Assembly: GCF_023973825.1 (NCBI RefSeq)
Contig: NC_090127.1
Location: 1,026,001 to 1,090,000, forward strand
Source: Plasmodium brasilianum
Lineage: Eukaryota; Apicomplexa; Aconoidasida; Haemosporida; Plasmodiidae
Length of the DNA: 64,000 nt
Reading direction: 5' to 3'
Positions 11,965-25,803 of the stretch are shown one piece after another (positions within the stretch are counted from its first letter, which is position 1; every line of letters starts with the position of its first letter). The notes beneath the pieces are model-generated. The model saw only the letters and a list, made by a program, of their open reading frames with translations, searched no databases and had not been told where the DNA came from. The position numbers and the translations under genes are program-made.

Positions 11965-14546
11965 ATGTTTCAAACAAAGGAAGCTAGGGCTCCATTCCTT
12001 TTACCGTTATACAAAGGTTACTTTCATCTTACAAAAATATATCTATCTATATATCTATATCTATATATATATATATATATACACATATATATATACATAT
12101 AAATATATTTACGTATATTTATATACATGCAATTATATTTTTACAGCAATATATATAAAAAAAGTAATAATATGACATAAATGTGTTTTATTTTTTTTAG
12201 TTTACGAAAGCAACAACGTTTTTTTATGTCAAGGAAAAGTCATTACAGGGCCAAACATACGTCATCTAATTTTTACCTATACTGTTATAATTATTACAGT
12301 TTTTCCAATCTATATAATTATGTAAGCATTTCATTTATAATTTTAAATAAGTATATATATGTAAACAAATTTACGAGAGGATATGTACTTACCTATTTCG
12401 AATAGTATAAAAATTGTGAACAGCCGTAAATATCAAGATCAGGAGAAGAAAAATAAGACAAATTTATGAATATATATGAAATGATAAATGCAACTTTATT
12501 TTTACACAGCTGAATTTTAGTTATAAAACTGAGCCCACCTTTTTTAATAATATAACATATATGCTTATATTTATAAATGAATAAACATATATGCATATGT
12601 ATATAAATATATCACTGTTGTGTATTTATAGACACTCCCACATAGAAAGCCTGTTACAGCTAAGTCTTGCAATACTTGCTTTAACGACTTTCTTTCTTTT
12701 AGTTTTATTCTTCTTAACAACAACAGCATTTTGTGATCCTGGGATGTAAGAATAAAAATTAGTCAATAAGAATACAAAAAAAAAAAAAAAAAAAAAATTA
12801 ATAAACAATAAACAAAAAGAAGCAAACCAATAAATAATTGAATAATTCACCCTATTAATTTCATTTCCATTTGCAGTATTCCAAAAAAGAGTTATGTTGA
12901 CTTATCCCTACCGAAGGGAAGAAGTAAGATAAAATGAATTTAAACATGTTAGATATACGCATGCGTAATTTTTATTATACCCCCTTTGGGCATAAGATTG
13001 TTCATCATTAATTTTGACATAATTTATTTCATTTTAGCTGCATTCACGACTGTAAAAATAAATGGCACAGTTATAAAAAATTATTGGTGTGGTAAGTCCT
13101 TCCTTCTTTTTTCTTTTATTTTTTTAAAAATAAAAGAACATACATTATTGTCATTTTATTGCTATTGCACTTTTACATAAAAATAATAGCATGTACAAAC
13201 ACTCTGTTTAATTTCCATTTTTACAGTTCACTGTAATCATTTTAAGGAACCAAGAAGTAAGCACTGTTATGTATGTAACAATTGTGTTACTAGGTTTGAT
13301 CATCATTGCGTTTGGTAAAAATTAACAACAGGAAGAAATTACAAAGTACATTTGTGTGTTTTTACATCCTAATATTCACAATGTTAGTTATATTTTGTTT
13401 CATTTTTTTGTATATTAGTCATTAATTGTTAATCATTAATTATTAATCACTAATTAATAATCACTAATTATTAATCACTAATTATTATTTAGTAATTATA
13501 AATTAGCAAGTAGTAATTATCAATTATTTTTCCTTTTGATTTTTTAGGCTAGGAAATTGCGTGGGAACCAGAAATTACCGTACATTTGTTTTTTTCATTT
13601 TAAATTTATCCATCCTTTCCATGATAATCTGTTTTATCTTTATTGGAACTTTTATTGTAATGAATATTTATCTACATTCATTATAATATACATTTACAGT
13701 ACAATGATAATATAATACTGTTATATTTAATGTTGTTTTTTCATTTATATATACTTTTTGCGTCCCACGTTTTTTACAGAGTTTGAGTATTAAGGAATAT
13801 CAGAGCTTAACATTAGGATCAATTTTTTATATAATGTTTGAATATCCGCATATGTAAATTAAAAAAAATAAAAAATTAAATAATATCTCCAAAAAAAAGA
13901 TATGACATATGTTGAAATATATAGTATGAACTATGATCTCGGTATATATTTAATCTTAAAAAAAAATAAAATTTATTTTTTTATGTGATACATGTAATTT
14001 TAAATTTTACACCTTTTTATTCTTTTCTTTTTTTTTTCCTATTTAGTGCACTTTATATTATTTATACCGTACCATCATCCCTATTGTTAATCAATTTATT
14101 TATTTATCATTTAAAAATGATACTCAGTAATAAAACAACATATGAGGACATTCAAGGTTTATACGTGCAGCACAATCCCTTTAATGAGGGTAAAATATAA
14201 TATAAATTCGTCTACATATAAAAGCAGCCTTATTTACGCAAGATTTGTTTATCATCTACTGCCATTTATATAAAAACATATTATATATTTAATTTTTTTT
14301 GTATGCAGGAAAGTTATTAAATTTGAAGAAGTTTCTTTTTACACCTGTTAACAAAGGGTAAAACAATATTTTATTAAAAATAAAATTAAATTGTACTATT
14401 CCTTACGAACATGTACTTTTAATTTTTCTTGTGTCGTTTGTTATTATATTTTATATTATTATTTATTTATTTATTATTATTATATTTTTTTTTTTTGTCG
14501 TATTAGGCATATAAAATGGACCGAAATTGTAAGGGTTACTGTATAA
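11965..14546 (+). CDS. DHHC-type protein S-palmitoyltransferase (11 exons)
   Basis: Exons 11965-12016, 12201-12321, 12632-12745, 12877-12923, 13038-13091, 13227-13314, 13548-13656, 13780-13853, 14047-14189, 14309-14357 and 14507-14546 join in phase to 296 residues. Landmarks in order: [17 protein letters not shown] near the N-terminus; membrane segments at about 39-57 and 70-92; CDPG before residue 96; the cysteine-rich domain from WC (about 128) through [13 protein letters not shown] to FDHHCVW with catalytic Cys157; [11 protein letters not shown]; membrane segments at about 172-195 and 205-240; [10 protein letters not shown] (the TTxE motif) and [16 protein letters not shown] near the C-terminus. 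DHHC enzymes transfer palmitate from an autoacylated cysteine to protein cysteines at membranes. The core reads DHHCVW rather than the commoner DHHCPW. Which numbered Plasmodium DHHC this is cannot be decided here. Confidence 0.93.
13430..13510. repeat. Intronic short repeats (TAATCACTAATTATT-like)
   Basis: Inside the sixth DHHC intron, units close to TTAATCACTAATTATTAA recur about four times in a row with small changes. This is a simple AT-rich repeat with no coding content. Confidence 0.6.
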
Positions 14547-15404
14547 ATATAAATTTTTTGAAGAAACAAATGTGTTTTCCTCGTCCCTTCAGTATAGATT
14601 CTTTCTTTTTTTTATTTTTTGTTTACATTATTGTAATTTCTTATTTTTCAATTCTCCAACTTTTATATTTTCCTATTTTTTTATGTTTTTTAAAAAGAAT
14701 AGAAAACTATACGTCCATCTTATATATTGTTTTAACCTTCCTTTTTTTTTTAACACCAAAAATTTTTAAATGACATCAGATTTTCAATTATGTTAAAAAA
14801 AAAAAAAAAAATTAATTTAAAAATTAAAAATTCTTAAAGACAGAAGCAACATAAATATAGAAAAAAGGAACGATAAATAAAAAAAAAAAATTGAAAAAAG
14901 AAAACAGAAAAATGAAAATGTTAAATTTAAAACAATAAGTAGCTGTTGCAAATTCTACCAACATAGGCGTATCTTTTTAAAAATAACATTAAAAAAATGT
15001 TAAGAAAAAAAAAAAAAAAAGAGAAAGACAGATTTAGTACGTAAATGTATTTTTAAAAAGGATGAACATGTATTAAATGCAAAATACTGTTATAATGTCT
15101 TAAAATAAAACGGCATAAAAAAAAATTAAATTAAACTAAATTAATAATATATATACTCCCAGAATTTTCACTGAAAAAATAATAGCAATTAATGTATATA
15201 TATTCAAGTGGTAAAATTACAAACACGAGAAATATCTTTTCATACATTTCTTTTCAAAAAAACTTGTCATATATTGCAAGCAAACAGTTTCGTATGAAGC
15301 AACATTAATATGATGCATTTTCCTCATTCAATTTACTTTCATAGTACCATTTTATATAATCGACTACAAATATTTTTTTATAAAATAAGCAGATGTTACC
15401 TATA
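14547..15404. other. Convergent intergenic region, no gene seen
   Basis: Lies between the 3' ends of the DHHC gene and PDE-beta. It contains long A and T runs (for example about 14795-14811 and 15005-15020) and no credible exon on either strand. It presumably supplies both 3' untranslated regions. Confidence 0.5.
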
Positions 15405-18400
15405 TTAATCAGAAATACTCTTTATAAAAAATAGCGTCAAATCGATATAACTTTTTTTTCTTTTGTCCATTCTTTTTTTCATTTTATCTCTTTTGTTCTC
15501 ATTAGATGAATCGTAAACTTTGATTACTTTACCTTCTTTCATAAATTTATCCCACATAAGGCAGTTGCTGTGTAGTCTTTTTAAACAAAAATTCCTGAAA
15601 ATAAGCAAAACGAAAATGCACACGTGTATACGTGCATACATACATACACATATATATACATGCACGTACTCGAGAGAAAGGACTATAAAATCCATTTTTT
15701 ACAGTACTAGCTTTAATTACCTTATGAATTTATTGTCATTTATATATGTTAATTCTTCAAATAGAGGCATAACAACAAATTTTAAAAAGGTAATTTGAGA
15801 TTGACAAACTTCATTATGCTTTGTTCTATCGCATAAAGGTGATAAAGGCATTTTATTTTTTATCTCTTCATCTCCTTGAGAATAGAATTCACACAGTACT
15901 CTCTGACACCATTTATAGTGTTCATTCCATTTAACAGATCCATGAGATATATCTGCGCTTTTTATAATCATTTTGATTAGCACTAATAAATCGTCGTTAT
16001 TCTTTATATAATCAAAATCTTCGTTCTCTCTTCTTATTCTAAATTTCGAAATAATCTCAAAATGATGCTTCATATCGGTACTCAGAATTAACTCAATAAT
16101 ACACAATCGTATTAAGCGAAAGTCCTAAAGATTACGGAGGTGAAGATCAAATAAAAATAAGGAAAAAATATGTACACATGTGTACTTGTATGTATATATA
16201 TATCTACTGTGTACGCACATACTTATATGTGTATTCATGCATATATTCATTTACAAACGCACGTATATATTCCTCCTATTGATAAGCATGCCAACAGAAT
16301 TACCTTCTCCGAAAATGATTTTAAAAGGTTGCATTGATTTAGTTGTAAAATTTTAAATGTTATAGATGCATGATAATTTTCCAAGACACTGATATCATTA
16401 TAAATAATACTTAATGGATGTAGACTATTAACAAAAAACAAATTATTATAACCCGGATGACCTATATCATGACAAATCCCTGATATGAACATAACTAATT
16501 TTATTTTATATTCCATGTGATCATAAATGCCTAATTTCTTACTCAAGCAAAAAAATTTCTGTGTTACCTAAAAAATTGAAAAAAAAATATGAAACGTGTC
16601 AAATAGTCATGTATAAAATGGTGAAGAGCAAACTGAACAAGGTCCAAATGGCGACATGCAAAATAGTTAATAACTTTTTATTAAAATTATGAAAATTTTC
16701 TTTTCCTACAAATAGCTCAAGTTTCTGTGCACTTTACTGTATTAACCATCATATGTATTTTTACTATTTTATAAATATATTCATTGTTGAAATCTATAAT
16801 TTTTTTTTTTTTTTTTCTTTCTTACCATGGTAGCATGTATAGTATTATGGTATGGCACATTGTTGTACTGTTTTTCAACAAAGGATAAAAAATTGATGAT
16901 TGAATTAATTGGAATATCGTGTTCAATAGTAAACATCAGCGATAGATTAATATCAAAAAAAGGATAATTTGATTTTTCAAAATAACTCAAACAACTGAAG
17001 TCCCATTGAGACAAAATTTTGTTATCTATTAGTTGAATCATATTTGTTACGTGAGGAATGTCTATTTCCTTTAAAAATTTCTTAATCTCTTTTTTGTCTA
17101 TATCTACCTTATCAACACATATACAATCATTATTCGAAAAGGATTTATTTAATTTAAAATCAACACGATCATTCTGATCCGCTAAATAATTGCTCTTAGT
17201 CTTACTTACATATGCTTCTATAAATTTCTTGTTCTGAATAAGAAAAAAAAAAAAAAGAAAAGAAAATAGTAGCATGTAGATAATAACAAATTATCACCAA
17301 GTAGTACACAAAAACGCACAAATAATAATTAAACAGTTAGAACATATTATTCGATTATGTATTATGGAGTATCTCAAAAAATATATGTATTTCCTATTAT
17401 AATATTTTAATGTTATCCTTTAATCTTTACCTCAAGTTTATCGAAAGCACCGTAGTCAATATTATAAAGATTGTCTGTTTTTGTTAATGTTGATAAGCAC
17501 TGTTCTAAAATATTAGTACAGTAAGAAGTTTTACTAAGCACATTAAAATTTACATCATTTTCACTTTCTATTTCTAAAATGACTTTTGTGCACTGCCGAA
17601 AAAAAAATAAATAATTAAATATTTTAAAATAAATTAAAATAGAACAGTATGACATAAACAACATAATAATATGTATCATTATCTTGTTCATTTTAGAATG
17701 TTCTAAAAAGTTCATCACATGTGAAAAATACAGATTTATTTGCACCTATATGTGTGTGCTATTTTACTATTAACTCATTGTATAAAAAAAAAATATATAT
17801 ATATAAATAAATATAGAGCTTCAAGCAGAATAAAGCATCACTAAAAGGATGCATCAATATTATAAATTATTTTACATAAGAAGTAAATAGAGAAGAGGAC
17901 TAAACATGACAAAATATATATATTACCTCTTTTATCATCAGAATCAAATCTTCAATTGCTGTTGAAACTTTTTCTTTATTACTTTTGTTATTTTTGTTCA
18001 TGTCCGATTCTACTTTGTCTAATTTGTATCCAGTTATCTGCATTTTGGACAATCACAAAGAAAAAAAAAGAAATAATGATGAATCAGTTTATAATATGTA
18101 GCTTATATAGACACTTGTGAATGTACGGGCATGGATATACATATATATATATATATGTATGTACATATATATTTGCACGCCTAAACTTCGTTAAAAAGTC
18201 TTCGTTTATTAAATTTACCAGTAAGTTATAAAAAACGTAACGAATTTGCAATTCTGATGTATAACAACCCATATACAGAAGTACACACAGCATTATGTAT
18301 TCGATAACTCGAAAAATCCTAAAAATTAAATAGAACACAAAATAGGGAAAAAACATTTATACTTTATAATAGATATATTTGGAAACATATAAATTTCATT

Positions 18401-20605
18401 TGATGTTATTCTACTTTTATTTCTAAAAGCATATCAAAATTTTTAATTTCGATTTTAAGTAGAATTTTATTAGAAACTGAGAACGCAATTTTATTTCATT
18501 CTTAATTTCAACAGAAATTTATATTAAAACATTTTTAAAATTACACATATACGGCAGGCATAAACGCAGGGTTCGCGGTGCAAACTAATATTATGCTAGT
18601 CGAATTTAGCACTATAAATATTAGGTGGATAAACCAGTTATATTTTGTTCTGAACAAGAAATTAAGAAAAGAAAATAAGAAAAATGAAAAAAGATAAAAT
18701 ATGAAATGATAAAAATAAATGCTCTTATTTTCGTTGCTCTTTTTTGAAGGTATTCGTCTGATTATAGTACTGTTTTACTTTATAGTCTAATTATTTTATT
18801 TTTTTCATATTTTCATATTTTCACATTATCCTTTTTCCTTATTTATTTATTTAAACAAAAGCTATGACATAATTTGCCAGACACCTGGAAGGAATGAGCA
18901 CATCCATGATTACTAGAGGGAGTAATCCACAAAAGAAGGTAAGGGCATATATAGTTTCAGCTGCTGATGACAAAGAAGGTATTGCTTTTGAAGTTATGTT
19001 TTCATTCAACGTTAGACTAATACCTATATTCCACAATCCCCACATACTTACCATGACACCAAACAAAATATAGGACATAAGTTCTGCATATTTACTTAAT
19101 TCAGACGATCCAACAATTATAAAAAATATTAATACAATAGTATTTAAAACCATTAAAGCATGAAACAATAAAACTACATAACTGTCTTTTTGCCATGCAT
19201 TTGATTTAAAGGACCAGGTAAATAAAAACCATATAAAAAAACATAAAATTAACATAATTATTCCTATTATTATCATCCTCGAAGATATCCAATTGTTTAA
19301 ATTTAACACATACAATGTTTCTAACGTTTCATCTTTAAATTTTAAAGGTATTCGTGTTACTAACTCTTTTTCATTGGACTGATTTAAACAACTCTCCGAA
19401 AAATTACTCTTATATGGATTTAATCCATTCTTATTATTTGATGTATAAAATTCCTTATTTATTATTATATTTTGCTTCCATATTTCATAAAAAAATTGCT
19501 CAAATACTTTCTTTAAATTCTTATTTATACCAAAAATTCTTTCATTTTTGATCATTACATTACCACCTGAGAGTTTAATATTTCCATAGGATCCACTTGG
19601 TGAATGAAAAAACATATTCGTATTTGTGCTTGCATTTGCAACAAAGCTAGTATTTGCACTTGCATATCTATTTGCATTATTTCTTAAGTTGCTAAACTTT
19701 TTTTCATTATTATCGTAAGTACTATTTCTCTTAAATTTGTTCATTATTAATGGATTTTCTTTATTCCTTTCTATTTTTATATTTTTTAAATTATTATCTT
19801 CTACATTTTTCATAAAACTTATAGAACGTTTTGATTTTAAAGGGGCACTTTCATTTTTTTCCTTACCTATAATATCATCTATATTTATCTCTTTTAGTTT
19901 CTTTTGTTTTATGTCATTTAAAATTTGGTTATATTCAGGTCCATTTTTATTTTTCGTATTTGATAAATTCTCAGAATTTTCTCCTATTCCCTTTCTTTCA
20001 ATTTCTTCCTTCTTATTTTCTAATATCTTAACTTCAACCTTTGAAAAATCAGAGTTACTATCTGTATTTATATTACTTGTGCTCCAATTAATTGAGCTAT
20101 CATCTTTTTTAAGGTAATTTTTGTTATTATTACTATTATTACATATTTCTTTATCATTATATGTGTCTAGGAAATTGTTAGTTAATGATAATTTATCTTC
20201 TTCACTTGTGTTATTATCCTGTCTGCTTAGCTCATTTGTTTTTATTTTTAACTCTTTATATATATTATTATTGTTGTCACTTAAATTTTTTAAATTACTA
20301 TTTTTTTTTTTTACTACATTTTTGCAGATACTATCATTTCTGCTTAAATCTTTTAATTTGCTTTCTTTTTCTTTAATATGGTCTAATTGCTCACTATCTA
20401 CTTCACTACTGTTACTTTTTGAGTGTGCTAATACATTTTGTAGAAAACTTTTTTTAGTTACTAAAGTTTTATGCATATTTGTGCCAGAATTAGTATTCTT
20501 GTCATCTGAAAAGCTGCTATTCGAATTTTCATTACCTTCCTCATTTTTATCATCACTGAAGTTAGAATTCTCATTGTTCTCTTCTAAATATTCTAGATTC
20601 TCCAT
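15405..20605 (-). CDS. PDEbeta: 3',5'-cyclic nucleotide phosphodiesterase, PDE-beta type (8 exons)
   Basis: Exons on the minus strand are 20605-18885, 18318-18219, 18037-17927, 17592-17431, 17233-16826, 16567-16304, 16124-15721 and 15594-15405, giving 1119 residues in consistent phase. Residues 1-430 are polar, Asn/Ser/Lys-rich and probably cytosolic. A cluster of about five membrane helices spans roughly 440-607. The C-terminal class I PDE domain has YHNTIH (proton-donor His about 827), CHDIGHPG (metal ligands about 867, 868 and 871), SADISH (Asp about 980) and SQITFLKFVVMPL with the purine-clamping Gln at about 1032. It would hydrolyse cAMP and/or cGMP and so restrain PKA/PKG signalling; P. 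falciparum PDE-beta is reported to be dual-specific. Size and the adjacent PDE-gamma support the beta assignment. All catalytic residues appear intact. Confidence 0.93.
18548..18615. other. GC-richer island inside PDE-beta intron 1
   Basis: Intron 1 (18319-18884, 566 bases) is far longer than the other PDE-beta introns. It contains a patch around ACGGCAGGCATAAACGCAGG and TTCGCGGTGC that stands out from its AT-rich surroundings. A local inverted repeat pairs GTGCAAA with TTTAGCAC, leaving one bulged base. No tRNA or clear snoRNA boxes are visible. It could be a small intronic RNA or a chance composition shift. Confidence 0.25.
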
Positions 20606-23600
20606 TTCTTGTACTTCATTCTAAGTATCGACATAATTTTTTTTTTTTCTCTGGTTCACATACCCATACTACATATACATATATATGCATGTACTATGTA
20701 TATATGCACGTATACATATATTATAAACACATATATTTATATATATATATATATATATACATATTTTTGCATTCATACTAACATACGTACACATATATTT
20801 ACATATAATAAAAGGCTCATAAATTTCACAAAACCCTTACTAAATCAATTTTATGAACAGAATGTAATTTTCACATGTTGTCAATTATCTGTATTAAAAA
20901 AAAAAAAAAATCTAATATGCACTATTATTTTTATACTTGTTCAACTTTCGTAACTTCTGTCTTATATATTTTTTCTTTTAGATTGCCATGCATAGTGCAT
21001 ATTTTTGAAAAAAAAAAAATTTACAATTATGACTTTACAAAATAAAAATATATATCCAAATCAATAAATCAATTTTTTTAAATTGGAACTAAAAGAATAA
21101 AGCAAAATAAAAATAAAATAAAACAAGAGGAAACGTAATTTTACGTTAACATAAGTTTGCATACGTACTTTATATATAGTGCACAAATTGAAAAAAGCGA
21201 ACAAAAAAAAAAATATTTCTAAATATGCCTAAACTTTTATATATATCCCAATTAAAAAAATTTTTTTTTATAATATTTTAGTTAATCATATACCTTTTAT
21301 TACATATATTAAAATAAACTAAAATTAACTCAGTTAAAAGTTAACTTTCATTTTTGAGGAAAAAATATATAATCTTATTTTTAAACACATGAAAAAGAAA
21401 TATACAGACGAAAAAAGGATAACACAAAATATGTACACTACCAATAGTGTAATACAGCACAGATCAGATAAAAATTTATAACCTTATATAATATTCGTAT
21501 AATTTTTTTTTTTATTCAAGCAATACCCATGCACATACCCATACACATGTAAATATAAATATAAATACTAGTATGTCCCTTTTACTCGAACATTTAGCGT
21601 TTGATATTATATGAACTTCATTTACACTAACTTTTTGATAGCATATTATTATATATTACAGTTAAGTATGAATCTGAATTTCATAACATGGGAAGTTTAT
21701 ATATGTACATGTATATATGCTTTAATAGATATCTACTCATTATGCCCCTATATCAGTTCAACTAAAGCAAATACTCTAGCGAAGGAAAGGAGACAATTTT
21801 ATGAACTCTTGTAAAGACACAAAAATATTATAACTAAAAAAAAATAATATAAAATAGATATACGAACAAAAATAACATAGTTAAATTATAAAATTAAAAT
21901 ATATTACGATACAACAAATGTGCACAGTTACAAGAACAGTAATATATAGTATTTAACTTGTATCTTTTATATATACTCTTTAAATTAATATTATTTTTTA
22001 AGATGTTAATAATCTTTTGTTACTAATTCTAATGTGTAATTGTATTACGTTTTGCTTTTATTTGGAACTGTTAATTATTTGTTTTTTAATAATATATTAC
22101 ATTATATTTTTTTATAATAAGATTAGTGCACATTTTGACATGGAAAAAAATAGTTATGTAATTGTCGTGTCTGGTATGTGTATCTAATTGATGAACAAAC
22201 AATTAGCTATTATTGAAATTAGGATGTTATATATATATGTGTGTATTTTTTTGTTTTCTTTTTCTTTGCCATTTTAGCCATTTTTCAAATATAAATTAAC
22301 CAAGAAAAATTTCATTCTTCTGTAGGGTGTTAAAATATACTTTAAGTAACATTTTTAATTCTAGTTTTTCCGTCTTTACGAGAACATATTCGTACCCAAG
22401 TACTCAAAGACATAATAAATATCATTTTACTTTTAAATGATTTAGTCTAATAAATTTATATTATTTAAATATGCCTTTATTTAATTTTACCCTTTTCATC
22501 GTATATTTTTTTTTTATTTACAAATATAAATAAGGAAAAAAAAAAACATAAAAAATTATACTGTAAATGATGAATTTTTTTTCACTCATATATTCTTTTC
22601 GGTATCCTTAGCAATACACTTACAAATAAATAAAGGATAAGATAAACAAATGAATGAATGAATGAATGAATAAATTAATAGATCAGACCATTTAAATAGG
22701 ATACAGTGCGGTGAACTCAAATAAATTTAAAGAACAACAATTTTGTTGTTTATGCTTTAAATATACTTAGCTACACTCAGTAAAATTTCAAACTTTGTAA
22801 GTGCAATTTTTTTTTATATGTTATATACATTTATCACCTACAAAAATTCTAAATTGGGTTGTTATTTATTTTTATTTAAACATGTTCTCTTAAGTACTGC
22901 TTACTTAATACTACTAGTATGGGGGTGAAAAATGAGTTTATAAAGTTCAAATATTCATATATACTAAGAAATAATGCATAACATAAGTTGTAGAATATAG
23001 ATATTCAATTTCACTACATATTAATGAAATATAATGGAATGAAGGAAAACGGGGTAAAATTACAATTTTTTTTTTTCTTTTTTTCTTTTTCAAAATAATA
23101 CGCAAATTTATGTTTTATATGTACATGTATGAATAAATCTACTGCACTGTTTTTAATTGGAATAAAAAATGAAAAAACGATTATGTAAAAATTTAAATAA
23201 GAAATAGCCCCCTCTTACAGATTTATTATATTATTTCTTAATTATGACTTAATAATTTTTTTGGTCTTCTAACAAATTAAGTATATGGAGTTTTATAAAG
23301 TTCAAAAATAAATTACCTTCTAATTTAATTTTACAATATATTTACGAAGTAATCTCACAATTTATTATTTGCAACAATCGAAAACACTACTCAAAATATA
23401 GTTGCATGTTTTTTTAACAATAATGTCCCTTATAAGAATATATACATTCTTACATGTAAATGTTTAAATTTTGATATATTTTTTTTCATAAATATGCAAA
23501 AAAAAAAGATAATCAATTTGTATGAAATAGCTTCTTACGCTTTATGCATATACATATATATATACATACAATATATACAAACATACACACACACGTACAC

Positions 23601-24072
23601 ACACACGTACACACACACATACACACACATATACACACACGCCCATACATTAGTAAATATTTGCAGTGTTACATTTTCCTTATATTTCTATATATTTTAT
23701 TTTCAAAAGGAAAAATTTACATTTTAAGAGAATTATTTTTGAAGAAATAATCAAACCATCTGCTGCGTTTCATGCAAAATGAAAATATCATTGATAAATA
23801 CTAACCATGTTGAAAAATAGTGAAAATTTTCTTTTTTCCTGAGTTTTGTTCATATGTGAGTAAAAGCACAAGTACTCATAGACATTTATTTATCAAGTTG
23901 TCTTCTTTACCAAAACAATTATAGAATTTTAAGCTTACATACTTAAAGGGTGATTAAGGGCATAAGAAAAATTTTGTACTTTATTTAATGTTTTACTCTC
24001 AGCATTTTATTTTATATTTTATTTTATTTTATTTTTTTTTTCTTTGCTTATGTTTTTGGTTTTTTGTTCTAG
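20606..24072. promoter_or_regulatory. Head-to-head intergenic region between PDE-beta and PDE-gamma
   Basis: About 3.5 kb with no convincing long exon. It should hold both promoters and the missing 5' end of PDE-gamma. Contents include (TA)n at 20736-20758, many A/T runs, and a (CA)n-rich patch at 23585-23640. Two weak candidates for a first PDE-gamma exon are 23779-23808 (10 codons, phase 0) and 22140-22170 (phase 1, which would need a second small exon near 23821-23855). Confidence 0.45.
23585..23640. repeat. CA-rich microsatellite
   Basis: Runs of CACACA broken by single TA or GTA steps, for example repeated ACACACACGTAC units. Readings of it as Thr-His repeats are artefacts of the microsatellite. 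Confidence 0.8.
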
Positions 24073-25765
24073 CATTTGGGGTGTCTGAAAATTTATTTAA
24101 TTTTTTTTACCGCCCTTTTAATTTCTGTTGTTTTGTATTCCAAATTCTTGAAACACTTTTTTAAAAACATGATAGATCATAGTAAAGAAAAATGTAATAA
24201 AAATGATGCATTTAGAAAAGCTTTCTCTCTTTTCTCTTATCCTAGCAATGAAGAAGAAAGGGTCATCAAATTCTGGCCTTTGAAATTTAAAGATAATGAA
24301 GAAGAGTTCATATACTTTATTAATCTATATGATAATATTTATAAGAAAAAACTTTTTATTTTGATTTCTCATTTAAGCTCCCTCTTATTTATGTACTCTA
24401 TTTGTTTAATCGTTGGGAAGATAAACGGTATATTAAAGGAACTTACTAAATGCAGAACATTTAAAAGGAAAAAATAAAAAGGAATAATGTTGCATAAGTA
24501 TAAATATATGTACGCATGTACATAGACAAGTACATACACATATACATTCAATACTGTGCTACATATAATAAAGTAAATGAATGAATATGCACATACGTGT
24601 ATACCTCGGGACAATATATCGTGCTCTCTATGCAATCGTTTTCTTTTCTTTTTTTTTTTTATAGATTTATTGTCTATCCTAAATTTGACATTCGTATTTT
24701 TACATACTTTTGCTGCGCTTAATATAATACTTATGCTAATATTACACTATACACACTATATAGAAAAGTTTAAAAATATTAGAGGGATACTATTTATCTT
24801 CTATACTATTTTGGTAAGAAAAGGGGAAATGAAAATGAAAAAAAAGAGTTGAAAATAACAGTCATTTATTCATATCATGGAGATTCATATTATATTGCAC
24901 TTTTTTAATTCTTCCTTGGTAGATATTCGTCCTATGGTGTTCATGGATATTTATATTATTTACTGATGTTAAGGATCATCTACCAACCGTTGTGAATGTT
25001 AATAATTTTTTATACGCAACATACGTCCATAATAAAATAAATATTGTATTATGCTTTTTTGGATACCTTCCAGTTTTCTATTTGATAACAGTAATACCAT
25101 GCAGGTACGGGGAAAAAAAAAAAAGAAGATAACATATGAAATATAAAAGATAAAATATAATAGATATTATCTTATTCAACTTTCTGTGTGAAGAAATAGA
25201 ACAAAGTTGCACTTTCCCCATTCTAAATAAAAATATGTGTACCCATAGAGGCATACGTCCATTCATGTGTTTATGCATATATTTGTGTCAGAATATGTTA
25301 CTCCTACATTTTCGACGTGTTGTTCTTCATGATGAAGATAGCAATTTTTTCCGTTTACTACATTATTACAGTGAAGAATTATATCCTAACAGACAAGTAT
25401 GTAAAAAATATACCAGAGAAATAAAAAAAAGTAGTATCATTATATATATGTGTATGTATATGTATAAGCATACCGAATTAATGAGAAAGACACACCTATT
25501 TCCGATTTTTATGTCATTTTTAAGTATATTTATGATAGCGTCATCATTTGTAGGTAGTATTTTTATATTTATAATAAGATACATCATTGAAATTCAAAGA
25601 AGATTAGCTTTTCATAATTGGAATAAACAATCAAAACAGATTATTAAATTAAAGATAAACCTAAGGGAACAGAAGGAAAGGTCATCAGTGACTAATATTG
25701 AAGAAATTTACAACATAATTAACGACGTATGTTTTTTTTTGTTTTTTTTTTCGATACTTGTTTAT

Positions 25766-25803
<38 letters not shown>

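Noticed and set aside
18560..18600. tRNA-like GGTTCG in the PDE-beta intron
   Set aside because: No cloverleaf, acceptor stem or anticodon arm could be drawn around it.
21611..21814. 67-codon frame between the two PDE genes
   Set aside because: No motif and no compatible donor into PDE-gamma.
23494..23750. Thr-His repeat frame as a first PDE-gamma exon
   Set aside because: It is the CA microsatellite; a phase-0 GTAAAT donor exists near 23651 but the peptide is simple-repeat sequence.
25397..25430. Short 34-base intron in PDE-gamma exon 4/5
   Set aside because: The acceptor is in phase but the intron would be too short; the acceptor at 25485 gives a 89-base intron in the same phase.
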